From assembly GCA_031292255.1 (NCBI GenBank), contig JARLHN010000015.1, forward strand, positions 1 through 64,000: 64,000 nucleotides of DNA. The letters run 5' to 3'. The DNA is from Oryzomonas sp. (GTDB lineage Bacteria > Desulfobacterota > Desulfuromonadia > Geobacterales > Pseudopelobacteraceae). Position numbers and translations under genes: made by a program. Below, piece by piece: positions 35,071-44,836 of this stretch; positions within the stretch are counted from its first letter, which is position 1; the number at the start of each line of letters is the position of its first letter. Below the pieces are notes generated by a model, which made no database searches, was not told where the DNA came from, and worked only from the letters and a program-made list of their open reading frames with translations.

Positions 35071-36159
35071 TCAGCGTCCGAGCATGATGCCCAGGTCTTC
35101 GGCCGTCCTGACGATCTCTCCCTCGGGATCGACCAGCTTCAGATCCCGTATGGCATCCTCAATGGGGACCGAGGTGATGGTACGCCCCCTCAGGCAGGCC
35201 ATGCGCCCGAAATCTCCGGCAGCCACCATCTGCACCGCCTTGGTGCCGAAGCGGCTTCCCAGGGCGCGGTCAAAGGTAGTGGGGGAGCCGCCCCGTTGCA
35301 GATGTCCCAGCACGGTGACGCGCACGTCCATGTCCAGGCACTTTTGAACGTGCTGCGCCACGAACTGCCCGATCCCCCCCAACCGCTCGATGGTCTGGCA
35401 TTCGTCCGCCTTTTTGGCCACGACTCTGCTCCCCCCCTCCGGGAAGGCCCCCTCCGCAGCCACGATGATGCTGAAGCGGCTGCCCCGGGCGGAACGCCGG
35501 GTGACGGCGTCGCAAATGCGGTCGATGTGAAAGGGGATCTCGGGTATCAGGATGACATCGGCGCCGCCGGCAATGCCCGATTCCAGGGCGATCCAGCCGG
35601 CATAGCGCCCCATTACCTCCAGGATCATCACCCGGTGGTGGCTCTCGGCGGTGGTGTGCAGTTTGTCCAGGGCGTCGGTGGCCGTTTCCAGGGCGGTGTT
35701 GTAACCGAAGGTGAAATCGGTCTCCCGCAGGTCGTTGTCGATGGTTTTGGGCACGCCCACCACCGGCACTCCTTTTTTGGATAGCTCCAGGGCTATCTTG
35801 AGCGATCCCTCGCCGCCGACAGCCACCAGGGCATCGATCCCGAGAGCCCTTATGTTTTCTACGACCTTTTCGGAGAGATCCAGATGTACGATGGCGCCTT
35901 CTTGCTCGACCGGATAGGAAAAGGGGTTGCCGTGGTTGGTGGTGCCCAGGATGGTGCCCCCGCGGGGGAGGATGCCGCGTACGCTCTCCAGGGTAAGGGG
36001 TTTGCATTTGGCGAGGCTCAAGAGGCCGTCGAAACCGTCCTCAATGCCGATCACCCGCCATCCGTGGCGGATGATGGCGCTCTTGACCACGCCGCGGATA
36101 ACGGCGTTCAGCCCCGGACAGTCGCCGCCGCCGGTCAGGATGCCGATCGTCTTCGTCAT
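35071..36159 (-). CDS. pfkA: 6-phosphofructokinase (PfkA superfamily, group III-like)
   Basis: A 362-residue kinase with GILTGGGDCPGLNAVIRG, LVAVGGEGSLKIA, VPKTIDNDL, EVMGRYAGWIAL and LGHLQRGGSPTTFDR. The position equivalent to E. coli Gly104 is Gly (GGEGS) and that of Gly124 is Lys (PKTIDND). Classic PPi-dependent enzymes have Asp plus Lys and classic bacterial ATP enzymes Gly plus Gly. The Gly/Lys mix occurs in the group III enzymes, which mostly use ATP, so ATP is favoured but not certain. It phosphorylates fructose 6-phosphate in glycolysis. Confidence 0.93.
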   Translation of the reverse strand: MTKTIGILTGGGDCPGLNAVIRGVVKSAIIRHGWRVIGIEDGFDGLLSLAKCKPLTLESVRGILPRGGTILGTTNHGNPFSYPVEQEGAIVHLDLSEKVVENIRALGIDALVAVGGEGSLKIALELSKKGVPVVGVPKTIDNDLRETDFTFGYNTALETATDALDKLHTTAESHHRVMILEVMGRYAGWIALESGIAGGADVILIPEIPFHIDRICDAVTRRSARGSRFSIIVAAEGAFPEGGSRVVAKKADECQTIERLGGIGQFVAQHVQKCLDMDVRVTVLGHLQRGGSPTTFDRALGSRFGTKAVQMVAAGDFGRMACLRGRTITSVPIEDAIRDLKLVDPEGEIVRTAEDLGIMLGR

Positions 36160-36231
36160 GTGAAACCTCCTCTGGCAGCTATAAAGCCATTGGTGAACAG
36201 GAGATTACTACCTTGGAACTTCGGAAAATCC

Positions 36232-36252
36232 CCCCTCCCTTGACGGGAGGGG
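36232..36252 (-). terminator. Hairpin downstream of tatC
   Basis: An 8-bp stem, CCCCTCCC / GGGAGGGG, with a 5-nt loop, ~33 bp beyond the tatC stop. On the minus strand it is followed by GGGATTTTCC, only a short U-run. Confidence 0.55.
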
Positions 36253-36284
36253 ATAGTTATACTTCAATTCAAGTTCTCAGCCTG

Positions 36285-37136
36285 CTAGACCGTTTCGCCC
36301 TCCGGTTCGGCTACTGCGGCAACCTTCTTCTTGCCGAAGATCAGTGCCACCCAGATGCTGATCTCGTACATCAGGTACATGGGGAGCATGATGACGAACA
36401 TGGTGATCAGGTCTGCGTGAAAGGAGGCTACGATGGCGCTGGCCAGCAGGGCGTATTTGCGCTTTGAGGCCAAGATCCGATAATTGACGATGCCGAAGCG
36501 CGCCAGGATCATGGACAGGATGGGGAGCTCGAAGATCAGGCCGAAGATCAGGATCAGGCGCAGGCAGAAGTTGATATAGGCGCTGATGTTGAACCAGCTC
36601 TGCAACCCCTCGGCCTCGTAGGAGAGTGAAAAATTGATGATGACCGGCCAGATCACGATCAGGAAGAACATGGCTCCGACGCAGAAGGTAAGCGTGGCGG
36701 CGGTGATGAAGGGGATCACCAGGCGGCGCTCCTTGCGGGTGAGGCCGGGCGCTATGAACATCCAGAGCTGCAGGAAGACCACCGGCAGGACCAGGATGAA
36801 CCCGAGCAGCATGGAGATCTTGCATTGGATGAAGAACGGCTCCAGGGGGGCGCTGTAGTTGAGGACATGCTTCTTCTCGGGGGCAGCGGACTCCTGCTCC
36901 AGCTTGAAATGGCTGTACATGGCCGGAGCCCGTTCCTTGACCTGGGCGTAAACCCTCTTCTTGATCTCGGTCAGGTAGGTCTTGCCGGTCAGGGGTTTTT
37001 CCACGAACGTGAGGACGGCGCTTGAAAAGTTCCAGGCAACGCCCATGCCGATGACCACGGCAACAACGATGATAATCAGCCGTTTGCGCAACTCCACCAA
37101 GTGTTCGATGAATGGGGCAACCTTTTCTTCACTCAT
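36285..37136 (-). CDS. tatC: Twin-arginine translocase subunit TatC
   Basis: A 283-residue membrane protein with six helices. The N-terminal signature FIEHLVELRKRLI and the first cytoplasmic loop FIAPGLTRKERRLVIPF, which binds the twin-arginine signal and carries the conserved Glu, are both present. The first periplasmic loop is expanded (~45-100, charged), compared with E. coli. No tatA or tatB gene is adjacent; a tatA stands at 19612. Client candidates in the window include the FMN dehydrogenase at 17005. Confidence 0.95.
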   Translation of the reverse strand: MSEEKVAPFIEHLVELRKRLIIIVVAVVIGMGVAWNFSSAVLTFVEKPLTGKTYLTEIKKRVYAQVKERAPAMYSHFKLEQESAAPEKKHVLNYSAPLEPFFIQCKISMLLGFILVLPVVFLQLWMFIAPGLTRKERRLVIPFITAATLTFCVGAMFFLIVIWPVIINFSLSYEAEGLQSWFNISAYINFCLRLILIFGLIFELPILSMILARFGIVNYRILASKRKYALLASAIVASFHADLITMFVIMLPMYLMYEISIWVALIFGKKKVAAVAEPEGETV

Positions 37137-37185
37137 GCTTTATTCCCGATTCCTTCACTGAAGTCCATGTTTATCCGAGACTATT

Positions 37186-37239
37186 GCAAAAGTCCCCTCC
37201 CCCCTTGCGGGGGAGGGAGTCTATTTATAAGACTTTTGC
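37186..37239. repeat. Nested inverted repeat upstream of tatC
   Basis: An outer 9-bp repeat, GCAAAAGTC / GACTTTTGC, encloses an inner 9-bp hairpin, CCCTCCCCC / GGGGGAGGG. It lies between rnr and tatC, 50 bp upstream of the tatC start. The inner G/C stem resembles that at 36232-36252. It may be an intergenic repeat or an rnr/tatC RNA structure. Confidence 0.55.
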
Positions 37240-37349
37240 AAGAGCCTATCCATCGGGTCATTTCCTATCACAGCGCCTTATTGCCATGCAACCAGTTTTG
37301 CGATGAATCTCTCCTGAATCCGTGACACCTTCACGGATTCAGGTCACAG

Positions 37350-39659
37350 TCAGCGCCGTTTCGTGCCGCCGGGACGTCCCTTCCGGGGTCCGTTTCCTTT
37401 TTCGTCCGTCTCCTTGCCATTGGAACGTTGTACAAAACCGGACACCTTCTTCCCTCGCACCGGGATGCGGGGGTAAGCTTCGGTGGCGCTCGCCGGGACG
37501 ACGGCACGGGTCGGCGGGGAGGACGATGTGTGGGCCGCAAGGGTGAACTCGATGCGCCGGGTGGCCGGGGAGACCGCAGCAACCGTAACCCGCGCCTTGT
37601 CGCCAATGCGGAAGACGCGCCTCAGCCGGCTGCCCACCAGGGAGTGCTGCTTCTCTTGGTAGCTGTACAGGTCATCGTTCAGGGTGGAGATGTGCACCAG
37701 GCCTTCCACGAACAGCTCGTCCAGCTCCACGAAGAAGCCGAAACCGGTCACCCCGGTGATATAGCCGTCGAACTCCTCCCCCAGGTGCTGCTGCATATAC
37801 TGGACCTTTTTCATTTCCACCACGTCCCGCTCGGCCTCCATGGCCACCCGCTCCCTCTTGCTGGTATGATCGGCCACCTCTCCCAAACGTTCGGTCGCAA
37901 TGGCCAACTGCTTCTCGCCGCGTTTGTCCCCCTTGTTCCCATCCAGGGCCAGGGTTGCCTTGAGGATGCGGTGCACCACCAAGTCGGGGTAGCGCCGGAT
38001 CGGGGAGGTGAAGTGGCAGTAACAGGCGGAGGCCAGGCCGAAATGCCCCAGGTTCTCAGCGGCGTAGCGGGCCTGTTTCATGCAGCGCAGAAGGGCGTAA
38101 TTCAGCATGCGCTCCTCTGGCCGCCCCTCTGCCTGGACCAGTAGGCGTTGTAACTCGGCAGGGTTGACCCGGTCTTCGGTCAGGGCAAATTCGTAGCCGA
38201 ACCCGTAGATGAATTCCTGGAAGTCGTGGAGCTTGGCCGGATCGGGGTTCTCGTGGATGCGGTAGAGGAACGGGATGGTGCGGGAAGTGACAAAGCGCGC
38301 CACTGCCTCGTTGGCGGCCAGCATGAACTCCTCTATCAGTTGATGGGCCAGGTTGCGTTCGGCCCGGATGATCCTCTCGGTCAGGCCGGTCAGGCCGATG
38401 ATGATCTCCGGTTCGGGCAGGTCGAAGTCGATGCTGCCCCGTTTCCTGCGCATCCCCATCAGGATCAGGGCCAGATCCTTCATATCCCCGAGCATGGGGG
38501 TCAGGGGACGGTGCTTGTCCGCTACCTCCAGGTCGTTGTCCACGATGATCTGCCTGACGATGGTGTAGGTGAGGCGGGCGGTGCTCTTGATGACGCTGGG
38601 GTAGAAGGCGCTTTCCACCATGGCGCCAGTGTTGTCGAAGAGCATCTCGGCCGTCATGGTCAGGCGATCCACCTGAGGGTTGAGGGAACAGATGCCGTTG
38701 GAAAGCCGTTCGGGCAGCATGGGGATGCAGCGGTCGGGGAAGTAGACCGAGGTGCCGCGCAGATATGCCTCCCGGTCCAGGGGGCTCCCCGGCTTGACAT
38801 AGGCGGATACGTCGGCGATGGAGACCCAGAGCCGGAAATTGGCCCCTTCGCGGCGCAGGGAAACGGCGTCGTCGAAGTCCCGGGCCGTCTCGCCATCGAT
38901 GGTGACGGTCGTCATGGCACGCAAGTCAACGCGCCCCTTAAATTCCTCGTGAGCCACGGTTTCGGGTATGGTCCCGGCCTCGGCCAGCACGTCCGGGCCA
39001 AATACATGGGGCAGGTCGAAACGGCGGATGACCGACTGGACCTCCACCTCCGGGTCGTCGGGCCACCCCAGTATCTCCACGACACGCCCTTCCGCCGGCC
39101 GTCCACCGACCGGATAGCTCGTCAACTCGACCACGACCTGCTGGCCGTCCTCGGCCCTGGCGCGCCCCTTGGGGGGGATGACGACCGCCAGGTTGAGACG
39201 CTGGTCGTCGGAGATGACAACCGCGCCGCGCCGGCTCTCCTCGTAACGTCCCACGACTCGGGTCGTGGCCCGTTCGACCACGGCCACGATCCGTCCGTCC
39301 AGCTTGTTGCCCCCCATGCGGCTTTGGCCGGCGGTGGCCTCCACCAGATCGCCGTGCAGGGCGCTCTTCATGAATTTTGCCGGAATGAAGATGTCCTCGC
39401 CGCCACCTTCGGGCGCCACGAAACCATAGCCATCCCGATGGACCGAGATCCTTCCGCGCACCTTCTTGACCTCGCCCGGAAGCACATAGCTGTTGCCCTT
39501 CAGCCGGGCCACCTCGCCGTTATCCGCCATATCCTCCAGCAGGTTCTTCAACTCGTGCTTGAGGTGGCGGCCGCCGAATTCGCGCACTAGGGTCGAGAAA
39601 TGGACCGAGCCCCCATACTCCTTGAGAAGCGCCAAAATCTGTTTTTTTGAAACCGTCAT
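37350..39659 (-). CDS. rnr: Ribonuclease R
   Basis: A 769-residue 3'-5' exoribonuclease. The N-terminal winged-helix is at ~1-60 (ILALLKEYGGSVHFSTLVRE), two cold-shock domains follow (VHRDGYGFVAPEGGGEDIFI), then the RNB core with the metal-binding TIDGETARDFDDAVSLRR, and the S1 domain (FDGYITGVTGFGFFVELDEL). A basic tail ends the protein (GPRKGRPGGTKRR). It degrades structured RNA without a helicase. The start at 39659 has AGGA 6 nt upstream and begins with the HTH; the upstream in-frame extension has no such support. Confidence 0.96.
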   Translation of the reverse strand: MTVSKKQILALLKEYGGSVHFSTLVREFGGRHLKHELKNLLEDMADNGEVARLKGNSYVLPGEVKKVRGRISVHRDGYGFVAPEGGGEDIFIPAKFMKSALHGDLVEATAGQSRMGGNKLDGRIVAVVERATTRVVGRYEESRRGAVVISDDQRLNLAVVIPPKGRARAEDGQQVVVELTSYPVGGRPAEGRVVEILGWPDDPEVEVQSVIRRFDLPHVFGPDVLAEAGTIPETVAHEEFKGRVDLRAMTTVTIDGETARDFDDAVSLRREGANFRLWVSIADVSAYVKPGSPLDREAYLRGTSVYFPDRCIPMLPERLSNGICSLNPQVDRLTMTAEMLFDNTGAMVESAFYPSVIKSTARLTYTIVRQIIVDNDLEVADKHRPLTPMLGDMKDLALILMGMRRKRGSIDFDLPEPEIIIGLTGLTERIIRAERNLAHQLIEEFMLAANEAVARFVTSRTIPFLYRIHENPDPAKLHDFQEFIYGFGYEFALTEDRVNPAELQRLLVQAEGRPEERMLNYALLRCMKQARYAAENLGHFGLASACYCHFTSPIRRYPDLVVHRILKATLALDGNKGDKRGEKQLAIATERLGEVADHTSKRERVAMEAERDVVEMKKVQYMQQHLGEEFDGYITGVTGFGFFVELDELFVEGLVHISTLNDDLYSYQEKQHSLVGSRLRRVFRIGDKARVTVAAVSPATRRIEFTLAAHTSSSPPTRAVVPASATEAYPRIPVRGKKVSGFVQRSNGKETDEKGNGPRKGRPGGTKRR

Positions 39660-39945
39660 GCTATATCCTATTGAGGTTTGATAATTGTATGATCCGGACA
39701 GGATAATATGCCTTTTCCGCGCAATTTGCGATAATTTTCCTGTTGTTCCGCAACGCCTAAGTGGTGGCCGGCACGGATTCATGGTTTCCCGGCGGTTGCA
39801 GGGAAGCGAATATGAGTTAAACTAGATTTGGTTTCATTGCTCTTAACCCTTTGTGGATTTGAGGATAATTGAAAACGCCGTGATTTTTTCTGTGTCTTTG
39901 TGGCTGACAACCGATTTTAGGATAAAAGAAAGGAGCGAACCGGTG

Positions 39946-40908
39946 ATGAAAGCGATACGTGTCGGTAAATTGGGGCCTCCCGAGGTTCTGGTGCTGGAAG
40001 AGGTGGCAGATCTGGAACCTGGACCGGGCCAGGTGTTGGTGACGGTCAAAGCTGCCGGGGTGAATCCGGTGGATACCTATATCCGCTCCGGCCTGTATCG
40101 CTCCGACCTGGAACTCCCCTATACCCCCGGCATCGACGCCGCCGGGGTGATCGCCGCAGTGGGGCCGGACGTGAAGCACCGCCGGGTGGGGCAGCGGGTG
40201 TACGTGGCCTGGTCCGTGTCCGGCACCTATGCGGAGCAGGTGCTCTGCAACGAATTTCAGACCCATCCCCTCCCTGATGGAGTCAGCTTCGGCCAGGGGG
40301 CCGCCATCGGGGTCCCCTACGGCGCGGCCTTTCGCGCCCTGTTCCAGCGAGCCCATGCCCTGCCGGGGGAAACGGTGCTGGTGCATGGCGCCAGCGGCGG
40401 GGTGGGGCTTGGCGCGGTGCAACTCGCCAGTGCTGCCGGGTTGCGGGTGATCGGCACGGCCGGTTCCGGACAGGGGAGGGCGCTGGTGCAGGCCCAGGGG
40501 GCACACCACGTGCTGGATCATCGCCAGCCGGGCTATCTGGACCAATTGACCGAGTTGACCTGCGGCAAAGGGGTGGATCTGATCCTGGAGATGCTGGCCA
40601 ATGTGAACTTGGCCAAGGACCTGACGGTGTTGGCCAAGAGCGGCCGCGTGGCGGTGATCGGCAGCCGCGGCAAGATCGAGATCGACCCGCGCGAGACCAT
40701 GGGGCGCGAGGCCTCGATCATCGGCGTCACGCTGTACAACGCCACGCCGCAAGAGTTGGCCTCCATGCACGCCGCATTCGTGGCCGGGCTGGAAAACCGC
40801 ACCCTGCGGCCTGTGGTGAGCAGGGAGATTCCCCTGGCCGAGGCGTCGGCGGCCCATCACGCAGTCATGGAGACCAGCACCCTGGGGAAGATCGTGCTGA
40901 TCCCCTGA
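39946..40908 (+). CDS. Zinc-independent quinone oxidoreductase-type MDR dehydrogenase
   Basis: A 320-residue medium-chain reductase of the NADPH:quinone oxidoreductase (zeta-crystallin) group. It starts MKAIRVGKLGPPEVLVLEEV, with GVNPVDTYIRSGLY and PYTPGIDAAGVIAAVG. The NADPH-binding Rossmann motif is LVHGASGGVGLGAVQLA. The catalytic zinc Cys of alcohol dehydrogenases is absent, so it is the quinone reductase type. It is divergent from rnr, with a 286-bp shared promoter region. AAAGGAG lies ~10 nt before the ATG. Confidence 0.92.
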   Translation: MKAIRVGKLGPPEVLVLEEVADLEPGPGQVLVTVKAAGVNPVDTYIRSGLYRSDLELPYTPGIDAAGVIAAVGPDVKHRRVGQRVYVAWSVSGTYAEQVLCNEFQTHPLPDGVSFGQGAAIGVPYGAAFRALFQRAHALPGETVLVHGASGGVGLGAVQLASAAGLRVIGTAGSGQGRALVQAQGAHHVLDHRQPGYLDQLTELTCGKGVDLILEMLANVNLAKDLTVLAKSGRVAVIGSRGKIEIDPRETMGREASIIGVTLYNATPQELASMHAAFVAGLENRTLRPVVSREIPLAEASAAHHAVMETSTLGKIVLIP

Positions 40909-40932
40909 TTCCGGTTCCAAATTATGGGAAGA

Positions 40933-41655
40933 TCAGGCGGCGGCATCCTTCAGGTCGCGGATGATCTCGATTTGGCGCTGGAAAATATAGCGCGACAATT
41001 GTTGCTCCAGGAGTTTTTCGGGATGGATGGCAAAGCGGTAGCTGTAGGGTGAGGCGTGCCCCTCGATGTGTACCAGCTTGGCTTCGACTTTGAGGGGTAA
41101 GAGCTTGTCCTGGGTCGGGTCGGGCAACAAGAAGCGCAGGATGGTCTCGTTGCCGGTCGGCATGTCGAGATATTCGTCAGTATTGATGGCTGCCCCACCG
41201 GTCGAGATGTCCGACAGCCTGCCGTGCATGTCCTGTCCTTGAAACGGAAAGGCAGCCTGGGTTGGGTGCGCCAAATCCAGTCTGACGGAGCTTCTCCGCT
41301 CCGCCATGATCTCCACGAAGCGCAGCTTGCTGAGGGATACCGCATGCCTGGGCACATTGACGTACTGGACGTGGGCGGCGATGTCGTGCGGAAACAGCTT
41401 GCAGCGGATCAGGGTGTAGTGGTCGGCGGCCATGGCCACCGCCTGCTGGGGTTGGACATCCAGGTCGAGGATACCGTGCTCGACGGCATCCAGCGTGGCG
41501 GCGTAGGTCAGCGGCAGCCCTTTGAAATAGTTGATCAGCTTGAACGCGGGGAGTTTTTTTCCGGCCAGGGCGTTTTTGAGGGTGGCTAATATCTCCGCCT
41601 GGTCCTCTTCGAAGGACCTGACGACACGTGAACTGTAGATGCTGTTAGGGTCCAT
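40933..41655 (-). CDS. PilZ-domain protein (c-di-GMP receptor candidate)
   Basis: A 240-residue protein. Residues ~1-115 form an N-terminal domain that I do not recognise, probably of the YcgR-N or DUF type. Residues ~118-230 form PilZ, with the RxxxR-type ERRSSVRLDL and the (D/N)xSxxG motif as DISTGGAAI, which together bind c-di-GMP. It is probably cytosolic. Targets are unknown; a diguanylate cyclase (43886) is 2.2 kb away but not linked. It sits tail-to-tail with the quinone oxidoreductase. Confidence 0.88.
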   Translation of the reverse strand: MDPNSIYSSRVVRSFEEDQAEILATLKNALAGKKLPAFKLINYFKGLPLTYAATLDAVEHGILDLDVQPQQAVAMAADHYTLIRCKLFPHDIAAHVQYVNVPRHAVSLSKLRFVEIMAERRSSVRLDLAHPTQAAFPFQGQDMHGRLSDISTGGAAINTDEYLDMPTGNETILRFLLPDPTQDKLLPLKVEAKLVHIEGHASPYSYRFAIHPEKLLEQQLSRYIFQRQIEIIRDLKDAAA

Positions 41656-41720
41656 GGAACCGCTTTGAAGAGGATAGTTTCAGTGGAACCCTGCCGGTGT
41701 CGGCAGCTCCTGTTCCGGCA

Positions 41721-42188
41721 TCAGAAGCCGCATCCTCCGCCCTGCTTGAGGTGGTATTTCTGGTGATACGCTTCCGCCTCCCAGAAGACGGCGGCGGGAA
41801 CGATCTCGGTCACTATGCTGCGGCGCAGCCTGCCCGAACGGTCAAGACGCTCCCGTGACGCCTCGGCGGCCTGCCTCTGCTCTTCGGAATGGTAGAAGAT
41901 GGCCGAACGATACTGGTCGCCCAGATCCGGCCCCTGGCGGTTTAGCTGCGTCGGGTCGTGGCACTCCCAGAACAGGTCCAGGAGCCGCTCGTAGGAGATC
42001 TGTCCGGGATCGAAGGTGATCTCCACCGCCTCGGCATGGCCGGTGCTATGGCCGCACACATCGCCATAAGTGGGGTTTTCGGTCCGGCCGCCCGTATAGC
42101 CTACCCTGGTTGCCGCAACACCGGGAACATTCATGAAGTCGTCTTCCACGCCCCAGAAACAGCCTGCTGCAAAGGTTGCCTTTTCCAT
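41721..42188 (-). CDS. msrA: Peptide methionine sulfoxide reductase A
   Basis: A 155-residue MsrA with the catalytic GCFWGVED motif near the N-terminus. [24 protein letters not shown] carries substrate-binding residues and an internal Cys (VCGH); [23 protein letters not shown] is also present. The tail GGGCGF has a resolving Cys. It reduces Met-S-oxide in proteins. It lies 40 bp after yebC, so a yebC-msrA unit is plausible. Confidence 0.95.
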   Translation of the reverse strand: MEKATFAAGCFWGVEDDFMNVPGVAATRVGYTGGRTENPTYGDVCGHSTGHAEAVEITFDPGQISYERLLDLFWECHDPTQLNRQGPDLGDQYRSAIFYHSEEQRQAAEASRERLDRSGRLRRSIVTEIVPAAVFWEAEAYHQKYHLKQGGGCGF

Positions 42189-42228
42189 CCGGGCCTCCTA
42201 GAAACAAAAGGGGACGAGGGAGTCCGGC

Positions 42229-42972
42229 CTACATCATCTTTTCCATCTCTTCCGCAGAGATGTCGAAGTTGGCGTAGACGTTCTGCACGTCGTCGTTGTC
42301 TTCCAGCTTGTCCATCAGCTTGAGCATGCTTTCGGCCTGCTTCCCATCCAACTCCACCTGGGTCTGGGGGATCATGGTGATCTCGGCGTTTATCTGCTTG
42401 AAGCCTTTGGCCTCCAGGGCCTCGCGTACCTCGATGAAGGAGGACGGTTCGGTCGTGACCTCGATCTGTTCGTCCTGCTCGGTCACGTCGTCGGCTCCCA
42501 CCTCGATGGCTGCTTCGAACAGTTGATCGAAATCAACCGATTTGTCATAGACGATCAGCCCTTTTTTGCTGAATATCCAGGAAACGCAGCCCGCCTCGCC
42601 CATATTGCCGTTGTTTTTGGTAAAGATGCTGCGTATGTCGGAAACCGAGCGGTTACGGTTGTCCGTAAGCACCTCCACCAGCACTGCCGCCCCGCCGGGG
42701 CCGTACCCCTCGTAGACGATCTCTTCGTAGACGACCCCTTCCATTCCGCCGGTACCCTTCTTGATGGCCCGGTCGATGTTGTCCTTGGGCATGTTCTCGG
42801 CCTTGGCCTTGTCCACGGCGGTCCGCAGGCGCGGATTGCCGTTGGGATCACCGCCTCCCAGCTTGGCGGCAACGGATATCTCCTTGATCAGCTTGGTGAA
42901 TACCTTGCCCCTCTTGGCGTCTGCCGCACCTTTTTTGTGCTTGATGGTGCTCCATTTATTATGACCTGACAT
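42229..42972 (-). CDS. yebC: YebC/TACO1-family protein
   Basis: A 247-residue protein with the canonical start [20 protein letters not shown] and [23 protein letters not shown]. It ends [20 protein letters not shown]. The family has been described both as a transcription factor (PmpR) and as a translation factor that helps ribosomes on proline stretches. The start at 42972, with GGAGGA 9 nt upstream, matches family starts; the upstream in-frame extension does not. Confidence 0.95.
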   Translation of the reverse strand: MSGHNKWSTIKHKKGAADAKRGKVFTKLIKEISVAAKLGGGDPNGNPRLRTAVDKAKAENMPKDNIDRAIKKGTGGMEGVVYEEIVYEGYGPGGAAVLVEVLTDNRNRSVSDIRSIFTKNNGNMGEAGCVSWIFSKKGLIVYDKSVDFDQLFEAAIEVGADDVTEQDEQIEVTTEPSSFIEVREALEAKGFKQINAEITMIPQTQVELDGKQAESMLKLMDKLEDNDDVQNVYANFDISAEEMEKMM

Positions 42973-43093
42973 CCTTCCCGCTCCTCCGAAAAAATGTGGT
43001 GTGACTTTTTTTGTTGCCATAAAAAGTGACAAACACTAGCATAGAGCCTACACTCTGTCCAGAGGGAAAAACTGCAAAACGGGGGCAAACAAC

Positions 43094-43477
43094 ATGGTAT
43101 CGATCATCGGGCACCTCAGGCGGTTCGGGTTGCTGGCGCTGGTAATGACGCTGCTTTTGGTCGGCTGCGCCGGCGTGGATTCCAACACCCGCGACGACTC
43201 CTCCGGTCTTCCCCCTATCATGACCCAGGACGAACTTGTGCGTCCCTACATAAAGCTCGGCAGGATTCAGGTCACCCGCGAGGTGTTCACCACGGACGCC
43301 CTGATCAAGACCGACGTCTATGACTGGGGGACTGCGGCCTTGCGCAGGGAGGCGGCCAAGATGGGTGCGGATGCCGTTATTTTCCCGGAGGTCAACGGGG
43401 ACAAAATTACAAACGGCCTGCTGCCGTCCACCGAATTCCGCGCCACCGGTGTGGCGATCAAGTTCAAAAAGGATTGA
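43094..43477 (+). CDS. Small lipoprotein of unknown function
   Basis: A 127-residue protein with a lipoprotein signal (LALVMTLLLVGC, Cys at ~24). The mature domain contains KLGRIQVTREVFTTDALIKT and a compact alpha/beta part ending FRATGVAIKFKKD, with ALRREAAKMGADAVIFPEV, a pattern seen in YbjQ-like and DUF4156-type lipoproteins. GGGGG stands upstream of the ATG. It is divergent from yebC and followed by tRNA-Cys 45 bp on. Confidence 0.78.
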   Translation: MVSIIGHLRRFGLLALVMTLLLVGCAGVDSNTRDDSSGLPPIMTQDELVRPYIKLGRIQVTREVFTTDALIKTDVYDWGTAALRREAAKMGADAVIFPEVNGDKITNGLLPSTEFRATGVAIKFKKD

Positions 43478-43522
43478 CAGGGTAGGATGAATTTTATATA
43501 AAGAGCGTTCACATAATTTGAT

Positions 43523-43597
<75 letters not shown>

Positions 43598-43608
43598 TAA
43601 AAATCAAG

Positions 43609-43638
43609 AGGTTAGCTCTAAAAAGCTAACCTTTTTTT
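43609..43638 (+). terminator. Terminator of tRNA-Cys
   Basis: A 9-bp stem, AGGTTAGCT / AGCTAACCT, with a 6-nt loop and a TTTTTTTG tract, 11 bp after the tRNA. Confidence 0.9.
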
Positions 43639-43885
43639 GTATTCAAGTGCAAAACACCTTAGACGCCAAGCACTAACATCATCACCCGCAAAGCCCAATT
43701 TAAGAACGTAAAACGTCAAATGCGAACTTCTCAATAATGGCGCGATGACCTCTGCTTTACCACTTCCACTCAACCAAGACTCACCGAATATCCTACTCTC
43801 CAATTACTGTGGACACTTCTGATAATAATCTGTATATGAATCTGCAAAGATCGTAGCCTGAAAGCCATTTCATGGGGGAATCAGT

Positions 43886-44836
43886 ATGACAATGGTAAGC
43901 AAAAATGATGAGACATTGCCTATTCTGGTAGTGGAAGACGACCCGATTTCCAGTGATATCCTGAGAAAATACCTTGAAGAAGAAGGCTATACTTCAATTT
44001 CCGTAACCAATGGACAGGATGCTTTAGAACTTTACCAACACAGTTTTTTTTCAATCATCATCACAGATTGGCTGATGCCCAAAATGGATGGTCCCGATTT
44101 GTGCCGCGCTATTCGTAATATGCCTTCAGATAGTTATACCTACATAATTCTTCTTACGGCGTTGGATTCACAAGATGAACTGGAAAAAGGCCTTGAATCG
44201 GGGGTTGATGAGTACCTTGTCAAGCCTGTCCACCAGGCTGAGCTTCGCCTGCGCCTCAAAAGCGCTCGCCGTATTCTTGAGCTGGAAAATACCCTGAAAC
44301 GGAGCATTGCCGAGATTAGGGAGTTGTCCATCCGAGATCCGCTGACGGGCAGTTTCAATCGTGGTTACATGGATGAGCAACTCGCAAATGAAATTAATCG
44401 TGTGTACCGCTATGAACACTCGCTATCAATATTACTTGGGGATCTGGACCTCTTCAAAAAGATAAATGACACATTCGGCCATCTGGCAGGCGATGAGGCG
44501 TTGCGGCAATGCGCCCGTACCATCGGCAATTCCGTTCGGCGCGGTATCGATTGGCTTGCTCGCTATGGCGGGGAGGAATTTGTCATTGTTCTGCCTGAGA
44601 CCGACCAACAGGGATGTTTGGTGGTGGCTGAACGCATTCGTCAGCAGATTGCAGCACTTCAAATTGAGTCAAATGGAAAGACTTTCAGTTTGACGATCAG
44701 TTTTGGCGTGGTTACAATTTTACCGGGGGATTTTACCAAGCCGGTTACAATGGATGAGGTTCTTATTTCGGCAGACGGTTGCCTGTACACGGCTAAAAAT
44801 GAAGGAAGAAATAGAGTCGTAGCGACTCAAATTTGA
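43886..44836 (+). CDS. Response regulator diguanylate cyclase (REC-GGDEF)
   Basis: A 316-residue PleD-like protein. The receiver (~10-130) has VVEDDP, the phospho-acceptor Asp in IIITDWLMPKMDG, Thr in LLTALDS and Lys in LVKPV. A coiled linker (LELENTLKRSIAEIREL) leads to a GGDEF domain starting DPLTGSFNRGY, with active-site YGGEEFVI, so catalytically competent. An RxxD I-site five residues before the motif is not seen (the sequence is RGIDW, ten before). It makes c-di-GMP when phosphorylated. Stand-alone; no adjacent kinase. Confidence 0.94.
   Translation: MTMVSKNDETLPILVVEDDPISSDILRKYLEEEGYTSISVTNGQDALELYQHSFFSIIITDWLMPKMDGPDLCRAIRNMPSDSYTYIILLTALDSQDELEKGLESGVDEYLVKPVHQAELRLRLKSARRILELENTLKRSIAEIRELSIRDPLTGSFNRGYMDEQLANEINRVYRYEHSLSILLGDLDLFKKINDTFGHLAGDEALRQCARTIGNSVRRGIDWLARYGGEEFVIVLPETDQQGCLVVAERIRQQIAALQIESNGKTFSLTISFGVVTILPGDFTKPVTMDEVLISADGCLYTAKNEGRNRVVATQI

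Noticed and set aside
38226-39590. 454-codon plus-strand frame
   Set aside because: Antisense to ribonuclease R.
43618-43803. 61-codon minus-strand frame after tRNA-Cys
   Set aside because: Overlaps the tRNA terminator, no ribosome binding site; I considered an integrase end but saw no motif.
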